Below are positions 12,523 to 24,600 of a stretch of DNA of 64,000 bases, one piece after another; the first letter of the stretch is position 1, and every line of letters begins with the position of its first letter. The position numbers and the translations under genes were made by a program. The stretch covers positions 7,998,001 to 8,062,000 of the forward strand of contig NC_065905.1 of the NCBI RefSeq assembly GCF_905147045.1. Reading direction: 5' to 3'. This DNA is from Nymphalis io (lineage: Eukaryota; Arthropoda; Insecta; Lepidoptera; Nymphalidae). The notes under the pieces were generated by a model. That model searched no databases. It worked only from the letters and a program-made list of their open reading frames with translations, and was not told the origin of the DNA.

Positions 12523-12637
12523 TTAATCAGTCTTCTCCTTATGGACGGGTTTTCCCCGGAACCACAGCAGCAGGTTCTTCAGCGACAACACGACGGGAAA
12601 CATGATTGGTAGAAAGAGAGGGATGTATATTGCGTAC
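12523..12637 (-). CDS. PIGS: PIGS last exon, C-terminal membrane helix
   Basis: The acceptor ATTTGCAG ends at 12638. It reads K-YAIYIPLFLPIMFPVV through a basic tail to KTD and the TAA at 12523-12525. The membrane helix is followed by a short Lys/Arg-rich cytosolic end, as in the family. Confidence 0.95.
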
Positions 12638-15600
12638 CTGCAAATGAAACAAATATATGGACTATAGTGATCTGATACGGCTTTGTGATTAAAACTTAAC
12701 TTTGCTTGGTGGTAGATAGTTGGGGCTATGTACAAGCCCATCTAGGTACCACCCATTCAACGTCGTATTATTATTATTACTTATTCTACCGACACAATCA
12801 CTATTTATACTATATTAGTATTGTTGTGTACCGGTTAAGCCAGTGTAACTGCACGCACAATGAACATCTTAGTTCCTAAAGTTGGTGACGCATTGACGAT
12901 GCAAGGAATGTTTATATTTCTTTTACAGCGACAATGTCTGCAGGCGGTGGTGGCCGCTTACCGTCAGGTAGCCAAATAACCAGTCCACCTATTTATTACA
13001 AATAAAATGCTCCTGGATCTAAATTAAAAATTGAGGGTTCAAATTCGAATGAGCTTACATGTTATGAGTTTAATTTGTTCACAACTGACTCATGACGTTC
13101 TTTCTTTTGTTTTTAACCTTTCTTAAGAGAACTGGTAGGTCCTGAGATTAGCGCGTTCAAAAAAAAGCTCCAGATTTAATTAATTGTATTTATTAATTGG
13201 ACAACACCGTGGGGAAGTCCATCATGACAAGTGTATATGAAATCGTTTTCAGATGCTTAGTCATAGAAACGTAACAGACGAACAGAGTTACCAATCCATA
13301 CATAAGTATGTATTACTTATGCTGGAGTGGTGCGTCGGTTATATTGTTTAGACATCTTACTTTTGGTCATCAGGGAAGTAGAGGAGGGCCAGGAGACTCG
13401 GCTCCATGAATGCGGTCTCGGCCGCCAGGAACGCCTGCTGCGAGAACCGGTGAGCTTCCAGCAGATCGCCCCGCTCCATGTGCTCGGTGGCGAGGTGGAT
13501 GCTGCTCACGGCGAGGTTTATCGACGCACCGACCTCGTCGTTTATTACGATGTTAGAGATCTCACCTGCAAATAATCGGCGGAGGAACGGCTAGCCGTGT
13601 GTTGTTAAAGTGCAGTGTAGCTGAGCAGTACTACACAATCGTATTTCCACGAGAAGCGGTCGCGGGCGTACCGAGCAGCTTGGCGAGCGACTTGAGGCTG
13701 GTCTCGGCGGAGGCGAGCTGCTGCAGCGCGCGCAGGCGCAGCAGCGCGTCGCGCTCCCAGCCGCGCGGGGCCACGCGCCGCGCCGCCGCCAGCCGCGCGC
13801 GCGCCAGCGCCGCCTGCGCAGCGCACACGTCACCACACGGGACTACTCCCGACCGCATAACGTTACAGGATCGACTATCGAATTTGCTTTTTGGAGGATC
13901 TAAGCGATACGTTTGGGAGGATCTATAATTTAATTATCATCGTTAATTAAGATTTTAAAGGTAATTAGTTACTTTACTAAAAGCGATAGCGCGTGCTGGT
14001 GCCGATTGAATTCCTGACACACTCAGCCAATTCAATTACAGACAGGGACCTGGCATCAATTTTTATGGTTGGCTGCGCTGCCGGTACGCGGCCGGTTGTG
14101 ATACCAATATCTACGCGCACATGTCAGTCGGACTTTCAATTAAAATAAATTTAAATTAAATTGATTATTTGATTATTTAAAAAAAATACTTAGTAGTAGC
14201 TTAAAACTAATTGTTAATTTTCAAAAACGGACCGCATGTTAAATATATTTAATGTGTCAGGGACAAAATCAAATATTTCCGAAACTTGTAAACAATAAAT
14301 GTATAATGTAAGAGTGAAAATATACCTTAAATAGAATAATAGATTAACCAATCACACGCTTACTTAGTTCTTCCTGATTATCATATCATATCAATCCCAG
14401 GAAGTGTGACCGCGGTCGCTATTATAAGTCTGAGGGTTTATCAGTAATTTGATTCGAAGAAAACACTGATAAAAAATTTCAAGTGGATTTAAATAAACTC
14501 CAGTCGAATGTGCGTTTGAGCGATGCAGCGCTGCGATTGGTGTCACTTTGTTGTTACACGTTATGCGACACGAAAATCAAAGATTGTATTTAATTAACAA
14601 GTAAATAAGCAAAAAGTAAGGAAATCTTTTAAATATTTTCTAATATAGTAAAGATTAATGTACTGTCACTTATGAATATTGAATGTCATTTTTTTAAATT
14701 ACGAGTAAAAAATATAACTCACCTTGTCAGTGATGCCGAGCAACTTCCGCAATTGTGACAGAAAAGTGCCCATGATGAGGTTAACGGGCGGCGTGTATAC
14801 CCGCTCCTGACATTCCTCCGGCGTGGGGTTGCCGAAGACCACTCCCCCCCACTTAGGTGACATAAAGGCTTGCACCGGTGGTGAAATTTCATTCTCTGTG
14901 CAGAACGGCGAAACGTCTGTTACTATTAAAGGTTACCCAGTGTATACTCACTATAGTTGACCTCGGTAATGCCAACAATTGACTTCTCCATATTGAGCTT
15001 CTTTTTTTTTATAGAGTAATAAGACGGACGAGCATATGGGCCACCTGACAGTAAGTGGTCACCAACGCCCATAGACAATGGCATTGTAAGAAATGTTAAC
15101 CATCGTTTACATCGCCAATGCGCCACCAACCTTGGGAACTAAGATGTTATGTCCCTTGTGCCCGTAATTACACTGACTCACTCACCCTTCAAACGGTGCT
15201 GTTTTGCGGTAGAACTTCTGATGAGTGGGTGGGACCTACCCAGATGAGCTTGCACAAAGCTCTCCCACCAGTTCAAATAAAAGTAGATCCTTCTCTTCGA
15301 GTCGCGATCGTATAGTCACCCAGTGGATCCGCCGGAGCCGCCAGTGCATAACGTACCGTCGTGCAGCACGAGCGGCGCGCGGTGGCAGGGCGCGACGTAG
15401 AGCGCCAGGTTGAGCGTGGGCCACTCCGACACGTGCGTGGCGGCGCGGCCCTCCAGGCGCGTCAGCAGCAGCGGCAGGCGCGCGCGCCGCACCGCCCACG
15501 CCGCCGCGCCCGCCGCCCGCACCTTTTTTTTTTTTTTTTTTATATTTGCCGGGAGGGCAAATGACTCTACTCCACCTGATGGTAAGTGGGAGTAGAGTCC

Positions 15601-18600
15601 AAACGCGACGACGGCCAGTACAGACGGGAAAAACGTTCTGCACTAGCCACCTTCGCCTTGCCGGCCCGCAAAGATGCCTCTTCACGCCTCGTTTGAAGGA
15701 ACCCGGGTTGTAAGAGGAGCGGAACACGTGAGCTGGTAAGGAATTCCATTTTTTGGAAGTGCGACAAAGAAAGGAGTTGCCAAATTTCTTTGTTCGCGAT
15801 GGAATTGATGCCACAGTTAGGCGGTGACATCGAGAACCAGCTCGCTTGGACTTAAGAAGGAAGGGGGAAGCAGGAAACCTGCCGCCGGCCGGCCGTTAGC
15901 ACGACGCGCTGATCTTTCTCGACTCGACCGGCTCACGAAATGTAGGAGTGCGCACGCGAGCGCGTACACGGGTGCCCTTTTCATTCCCTCACTCTAGTAA
16001 TCCGATGGACCGGCACCGACCCGTCCTAACCGGCTGAACGTTACCCAGCCAGCCAGTCTAACTATGTAATGCTACTGAGTATTTTAGTTTAGAACCTTGG
16101 ACTCTTAAACTGGTAAACATAAAAGCCAGTCCTTGGAGCATCGGTACTCCGTTTAGTCAAAATTAATAATTTACTACTTTGAAAAATATTAGAGAAAAAG
16201 AGTAGGAAAATATATGTACGTGACGTTCGATTATTTATCATACAATATATTCTTATTTATATATAACAATACTTATGTGGGACTGGCAGATTACAGCCCG
16301 GAACACGACGTTACCTTGACCGCCAAGCGCGTATGAAATAAGCATGCTCACCCAAATTTAAGCATGCGATCTTCCGCTAGGATCAAAATGTGCTCCGCAA
16401 GTTGGGCAAGTTCTTATCAACGAGTTCGTATATTAAAAATAATATATTATTAAACAAATTAATAATTCAATGTGATTAGGGGCGTACCTCGGTAGCTTCG
16501 AAATCAAAGTCCAGCAGATGAAGCCACTGGGACTTGAGTGTGAAATTGTGCAAATCGGACAGTTCGTCGACGAAGGAGCCGATGTAGTCTGTAACATGTT
16601 ACTATTTATCGATCAGTGAGCTGTACAGTCACGATTAATACTTAATTAATTAATTAATGCTTGTGTCGATTTTATTCTACACAATTAATATTATTTATTT
16701 GACGAGCCGGTTGGCGTGGTTGGTAGATACTTGCCTTTTCACGCCGAAGGTTGTTCGATTCGATTTGGTTCGATTCCTACCCAGAACAGACATTTGTGTG
16801 CATGACCATGTCTGTTTGTCCTGAGTCTGGGTGTAATTATCTATATAAGTATGTATTTACAAAAGAATAGTATATTTAGTACATCAGTTGTCTGGTTTCC
16901 ATAATACAAGCTCTGCTTAATTTGGGATCAGGTGGCCGTGTGTGAAAAATGTCCCAGGATATTATTATTGCCATTTCTTCCTTATAGGTGAGTGGGCTAG
17001 TGTAACTACAGGCAAGAGACATAACATCTTAGTTCCCAAGGTTGGTGGCACAGTAGTGTAAGGAATAGTTAATATTTCTTACATCGCCATTTTCTATGGT
17101 AGTGACCTTGACAAAAGGTGGCTCATTTGCTCGTCCATTTTCCTAGATCATAAAAAAAAACAAGTGCACTCCCTATATCCTAGATATTCTACCGCAAAAC
17201 AACAGTAATTGGTATTGTTGTGTACCGGTTTGAAGGGTGAGTGAGCCAGTGTTTTAATGACATTTTAGTTGGGACGTTGGGAACGTTGGTGGTGCATTGG
17301 CGAGGTACGGAATGGTTAATATTTCTTTCATCGCCAATGTCTGCGGGCGGCACTTACCATCTCATTTTATAAAATTAAAGGCACGAGGGACATAACATCT
17401 TAGTTCCCAAAGTTGATGGCGCATTGGTGATGTAAGCGATGGTTAACATTTCTTACAATGCCATTGTCTATGAGCGTTGGTGACCACTTAACATCAGGTG
17501 GCCAATATGCGTGTCCGCCTTCTTATTCTACAAAAAAAAAATCCTCTTACATCAAATTATCCATATCTTTAATTGTTTATCAATATATATTTCCAGATTT
17601 TTTATGACTTATATAATATTTTTGCATGCTGTTTTGCATTCAAAATAGTAGGATACAATTATTTTATTCTTATTTAATGTGTTCATGTACATATATACCT
17701 CACCTAATTTATTGTATCCAATTTTGGGAGCGAAATAAAAAAAATTAAAAAGAAATCCAAAACAATATAAAAGATTTCAGACGAAGGACCAACACATACT
17801 AATAAAAAAAAATCTAGTATTTAACGCACTTTTTTAAAGAATTACTAACATTCCTATTCACCCCTCCAATCAAGCGTACGGCTTGTGTTTGTAGTGGGGA
17901 TGACAATAGCCCCGCCCCAGGACTTGGGAACAAACCTTCGACTTTTACATGGGTAGTCTGTACACCATTGCGCTATTGAATAACCATTTGGGTCACGCAT
18001 AAATAATCTATTATTTAGAATAGAGAATGATTTACTTCAAGTCATATATCAATCCTTATGTTTCTAAATTCACCATTGTTTTAATCAAAGTCAAAATTCT
18101 TTATTCAATATAGAAGCTTTACACTTACTTATTGATTGTCATAAATCCGGTTCGGAAATAAACACATCAGACCTGAGAAAAACCGTCGAAAGAAACTCAG
18201 CGACATTTTTTTTTCTACATCTCATACTTTACAATCACACGTAATTTACAACAAAAGATTTGTATTGTTGTTTTTATTCGAAATTCCCTGGAGGCGATCG
18301 TTTCATTCCCAAGGTGTGCATATAAATATATTTAATATGTAAATATATTCACTTGTCTAGTATTGCGAGGATGTATTTATTATTTAATATTGCCAATGGA
18401 TTGGCCATATAATAATAATAATATCCTGGGACATTTTTCACACACGGCCATCTGATCCCAAATTAAGCTTGTACAAAGTTTGTGCTATGGAAACCAGACA
18501 ACTGATATACTACATATACTACTTTTCTTTTGTAAATACATACTTATATAGATAACTACACCCAGACTCAGGACAAACAGACATGTTCATGCACACAAAT

Positions 18601-21600
18601 GTCTGTCCTGGGTGGAAATCGAAACCACAATCTTCGACGTGAAAGGCAAGTATCTACCAACCACGACAACCGGCTCAAAGCCATGGCCTTGCCCTTTGAA
18701 TAAATAAACAAAAAAACTTTACCTTCAATTGCGTCTCGAGGATTGAAGTTCACTTTCATCTGCTGTGGATTCGGATGCACCACAGACAGCACCACGTGGT
18801 AGCCGGGTCCGCTCGGGAACCGAATCTGTCTTGCGGCGTCCGCTACCTCCGACCTTGCGCCGATGAGTACTGATGGCTCGTATATCCACTTTTCCAGAGC
18901 TTGGATGATGGTTGAACATGCTGAAAAGTTACTTAAATAAATAGGTACGTTTATTGTTTTTACACGACAGCCCAAAAAAGGAGTGTAATGTTTTCAGGAT
19001 TTTTATATGTATGTGAGTTATTATTCCAGCATAGCCTTGAAATGTTAGAATAGGTTTTTATGTATGGAATATCGTTCGAATCGTTACATTTTTAGTAACA
19101 CAGATCATAAATAATTAAAAAAACACAATATCGCCGCAGTTTAGGTCTTACAAAAGTGAAAAAAAAGTCTTAAATAATTAAATAATTTATTTTAAGAAGT
19201 GGACAGCGGAATAAATCTGCCATTTGCATTGTCTGAATTAAATAAATACCACTTCTATAGAACCATTTCTTATTTTGACGGGCCGGTTAGCGTGGTTGGT
19301 AGATAGTTGCCTTTCACGCCGAAGGTTGTGGGTTCGATTCCCACCCAGGACAGACATTTATGTGCATGAACATGTCTGTTTGTCCTGACTGGGTATAATT
19401 ATCTATATAAGTATGATATTTACAGAGGAAAAGTAGTATATGTAGTATATCAATTGTCTAGTTTCCATAGCACAAGCTTTCAATCAATCAATCAACAGCC
19501 AATCGTTGTCCACTGCTGAACATAGGCCTCTCCCAAGGTGCGCCAAAGCTCCCTGTCCTCCGCCTTCCGCATCCAGTTGGTGCCCGCCACCTTCTTAAGG
19601 TCGTCGGTCCACCTGGCTGGAGGGCGCCCTACGCTGCGCTTGCCGATTCGCGGTCTCCACTCTAGGACTCGTCTGCTCCAACGGCCATCGGTCCTACGAC
19701 ATACGTGACCAGCCCACTGCCACTTCAGCCTGCTAATTTTGCAAGCTATGTCGGTGACTCCGGTTCTTTTCCGGATAATCTCATTTCTGATCTTATCCTT
19801 CTAAGATACTCCGAGCATAGCTCGCTCCATAGCACGCTGAGCGACTTTGAATTTGTGGACTAGTCCCGCAGTTAGTGTCCACGTTTCGGCACCGTATGTC
19901 ATGGCAGGTAAGACGCATTGGTTGAAGACTTTCGTCTTCAAACATTGCGGTATAGACGACTTGAGGACTTGACGAAGGTTGCCAAATGCTGCCCATCCCA
20001 AGCGAATTCTTCGATCGGCTTCCTTCTCGAAGTTGTTCCTACCGACTTGTATTATCTGTCCTAGGTAGGTATATTCACTAACAACTTCGAGAGGTTTCCC
20101 CTCGACGTATATCGGTCCCGGCACGACATGCCTATTGAACATGACCTTGGTCTTGTCCAAGTTCATACCGAGACCGACACACCGGGAAGACTCGCCTAGG
20201 CTACGCAGCATTTCGGTGAGTTGTTCCAGCGACTCTGCTATGATGACGATATCGTCGGCAAATCGAAGGTGTGAAATGTACTCGCCGTTTACATTGACTC
20301 CATACCTAGTCCAATCCAGCGTTTTGAAAACGTCTTCCAACGCGTTGGTGAACAGTTTCGGGGATATTACATCCCCCTGTCTCACCCCTTTGCGCAGTTG
20401 GATCGCCTTCGTCTTACAGTCCTGGATGTGGACAGTCATTGTAGCGGCGTTGTACAGACATCTCAGTACCTCGATATATCTCCAATCGATATGACATCTC
20501 TGCAATGAGTCGAGCACTGCCCAGGTTTCGATGGAGTCGAAGGCTTTCTCGTAGTCCACAAATGCCATACACAGCGGCTGATTGTACTCTTCGGTCTTCT
20601 GCACAATCTGCCGAACAGTATGGATGTGGTCCACGGTGCTGTAGCCTGATCGAAAGCCAGCTTGCTCTGGGGGCTGGAACTCGTCAAGTCGTCTGGCGAG
20701 ACGGTTCGTGACGCCTCTTGAGAACAGCTTATACACGTGACTCAGGAGGGAGATTGGTCTGTAGTTTTTCAAGAGGGTTTTATCACCTTTCTTGAAAAAC
20801 AGTACCACCTCACTCCCGCTCCACGTTTCCGGGGTCTTGCCATGTTGGATGACGGAATTAAAGAGGCTTGCTAGCTCTTTCAGGACCGGAGTCCCGCCTG
20901 CCTTAAGCAACTCTGTTGTGATTCCGTCATCTCCCGGAGCTTTGTTGTTTTTAAGCTGTTCTAGAGCCGCCCTAATCTCTCCTTGGTCAACGACCGGGAG
21001 CTCCTCGGAGTAATGGCGCATAAGAGGGGCGCGCTGGTCATCAATACTGATTCCCACGGGTTTATCCGATCTTGAAGAGAACAACTGCCCATAAAACCTC
21101 TCTACTTCTCCGACAATCTCAGGCCTAGAGGTAACGACCCCAGTTTCAGTTTTAAGTTTTGTCAGACGCGGCCTCCCAAACTTGCGAGCGAACACTTTCG
21201 ATCCCCGATTTTGCTCAATCGCAGCCTTGATGGCACGGGTATTGGAGCGTCGGAGATAGCGTCGCGTCAGCGTTTTTATTGTTCGGTTTAAGGCCTTATC
21301 TGACAAAAACGATGGTAGTTCTCGTCGTTTTCTCATGAGCTCGAGTGTCTCAGCAGAGAGTTTTGGTGCGTTGTCTCTTCTCTGTTACGGAAAACACTTG
21401 CGGGATGTGTTTTGCAGTATTTTAACCAGCGTGTCGGTTCTCTCATCAATGTTGCTTATGGTTTCCAACGCGGTGAATTGATTTTGAAGTTCCATTTGGA
21501 ACTTTTCGGAGCCTTGAGCAGCTTGGAGCATGGTAGGTCGGAGAGTAGATCTCATCATTCTCGATCTTTCGGCTTTTAAGTTGATATTTAGAGTGCCTCG

Positions 21601-24600
21601 AACCAAGCGGTGATCACTTCCGGTATTAAACCTGTTGATCACTGAAACATCTCTAAATATGTCTTTGCTAATGCCTTTTATTCGAAATGATAAAGTCTAT
21701 CTCGTTCCTTGTCACGTTATCGGGGCTTCGCCAGGTCCACCTCCTCTGAGGCTTCTTTTGAAAGAAAGTATTCATCAAAAAAAGCCCCTGCGCTTCGAGA
21801 AAGTTTACCAGCATTTGTCCCCTGTGATTTCTGCAGCCCAAGCCGTAAGGTCCGACTTTCGATTCACCGCTATCTTGTACTCCCACTTTAGCATTAAAGT
21901 CTCCCATAACAACATTGTAGTGGGCCTTCGAGGTGTCGTTGAGGGCCTTTGCGATGTCCTCGTACATCGCTTCGACCACATCATCAGAGTATGTCGAAGT
22001 TGGCGCATATACCTGTACGACCTTCAGGGAGTACCTGTCGGAAAGTTTTAGGACAAGGTACGCAACCCGGTTCGACACACTACTGATTTCCACAATGCTG
22101 CTAATGAGATCCTTTTTGACTAGAAAACCGACACCACCCTGGGAGAGGTTATCACCTTCGCGGAAGTAGAGTAAGTTACCGGACTCTAGAGTTATCGTGT
22201 CCTCCCCTTGTCTTCGGACTTCAGATAACCCCAGTATATGCCAGTTTATATGACTTAACTCTACTTCTAATTCGGCGAGGTGATGGTCCAGCCTCATCGA
22301 GCGTCCATTATACGTTGCCATGTTCAGTCGTTTTATACGGTAGCCTGCCGTGAACCGGTGATTCTTAGCACCCCCTGCCCTGCCGATACCGCGACCGCTA
22401 CCTTGGTCGGGCCTAGCGGGCTTGCCGGTAACTGGGGGCCTTTTTTTGGGCGCATCTGCCATTAAGGGAGGGGTTTGCCCATACTCGCCGCGCTGGGCAA
22501 GCGTGTTGGCGAGCGCAGTAGGGGGGTAAGATGTTTATGGGAGGGGGGACGCTGCTGCCCATCCCCCCTTTTCCCCGTCCCTCAGTCGCCTCTTACGACA
22601 CCCACGGGATGAGATTGGGGGAGTACTATTCTAAGCCGGTACTCCACGGCATACAAGCTTTGTGCAAGCTTCGTACAAGCTTAATTTGGGATCAGATGGC
22701 TGTGTGTGAATAATGTTCCACGATATTATTTATTATTATTGCCAATGCGCTAGCAATCATAGCACAAGATATGATGAAGCTTAAATAAGATGTTATGTTA
22801 CTTCTACTTAAAATTACACTAACCCTCTATTCGAAGCTTTAAGTAAATTTAATGGAAAAAAACCAAAAACCTGATTAATTTAGTGATATTTACCCGGATG
22901 AAACTTATTATCTTTATTTATATAAGATTAATTTTAATGCAAAATGGCTTGAGAACTTGTAAAGGAGATAAGAAAAATATAATAAAAAATATAAGCTTGG
23001 TTTTTAGATACGTTTTTAATTCGAATATAGCCTGAGAATATTTCAAATAATCTTATAAAACATATTTATGTATTTGGGCATTATCGCAGGGATCAAGGCT
23101 CTATTGTCTCTATATACAAGGCTAATGTCGCGGAAACATAAGTTTCGCCGACAATCTCGTTCTACCCAGATAAATGGCTATGGCCGGCACTATATATAAT
23201 ATAATATTGTTTCATTTTTTATAGAAAAGGTAGGTGAACAAGCATATTCAATTCACTTGATGGTAAGTGGTCATCAACGCCCATAGACATTGATATTGTA
23301 GGAAATGTTAACCATCTTTTACATCGCCAATGCGCCACCAACCTTAGCAACTAAGATGCTATGTCCCTTGTGCCTGTAATTACACTGGCTTACTCACCCT
23401 TCAAACTGGAACACAACAATACCAAGTTTTCCTGTTTTGCGGTAGAATATATGATTCGAGTGGGTGGTACCTACCTAGACGAGCTTGCACAAAGCCATAC
23501 CACCAGGAAAATGTCATTAACCTTAGATAAATGTATATTACCTTTAACATCTCTGAAGAACGCCACTCGCTCGTTCCCGACCCACACATCTTGGTATAAA
23601 GGTTTTCTTTGGACAACATAAAACGTGTTATGTTTCTTTATATCGAAAGCTGCGCCAATATCTTCTAACGCCTCCTGTTCATCGGCCACCGAATCCAGTA
23701 AGTGTTGTAATTTACTCGGTATAACCTGCTTCCTGATTTTGAGCTTTATCACGTCTGGAATAAAGTTGAAATAGAACTATTAGAACAGCTATCATGGGGC
23801 AGCCGTCAAGGAGTTCCGGCAGCACTGCTAGAAGACCACATTTAAATACATTATGTAAGTTATGTTTGCAAACGAATATCTATTTCTTGTTCCTACAAAT
23901 TTAGTAAACATATTTAGGCTTTAAATAAATTATATAAAGATATATAAAATATATAATAGATAGTTAAAACAAACCATAATTGTATAATATATAAAATTTC
24001 CTCTAATTCCTGTAGTGCTTTCTTTATCTGGCGTGTATCCACGCTACTTGAGCGCAAAATATTCCGAATTCCTGTAGTGCTATTCTGTAAGAACTAACTT
24101 CATTACCCACCCGTCAAATGACAACCGACTTATGTTTAATATACTATTTTGCCGCGTGTATTCTTGAAATGTTATATTTATAATGGTCAATATCGCTTAT
24201 AACTTTTAACGACTATTTTGAATTTCGTTTGTTCTTACAGAATAAACCTCGAAATTTATGGATGGTGTGATTATATTTTTTTGTAACTAAAGAAAACAAA
24301 TAAATAAATATATAATAAAATAGATAAATATATAGAGTTTCGTAAATTAAAGAGACAAGGGAGTGGAGAGTAGCGGAGAAGAGGGGACATGAAGGCATAC
24401 GAGAGCGTCACGCCGTTTCCCGTCACGGCATACGAGTCGAGTCCCCCGAAGACGCGCCGATGAAAAACCTCTTAAATTGATACCACATGTGTCCACCTCG
24501 CTTTGCCTATCCAACTTGCTTCTCAAGAGAAGTAAAAGTAGTATATGTAGTATATCAGTTTCCATAGTACAAGCTCTGCTTAGTTTGGGATCAGATGGCC

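Noticed and set aside
15236..15814. 192-codon minus-strand open frame running through LINE, poly(A) and PIGS exon
   Set aside because: It is a shadow: its frame over the exon is not the PIGS frame, and the run of lysines is the LINE poly(A) tail.
20135..20494. Plus-strand frames inside the RTE element
   Set aside because: Antisense shadows of the reverse-transcriptase gene.
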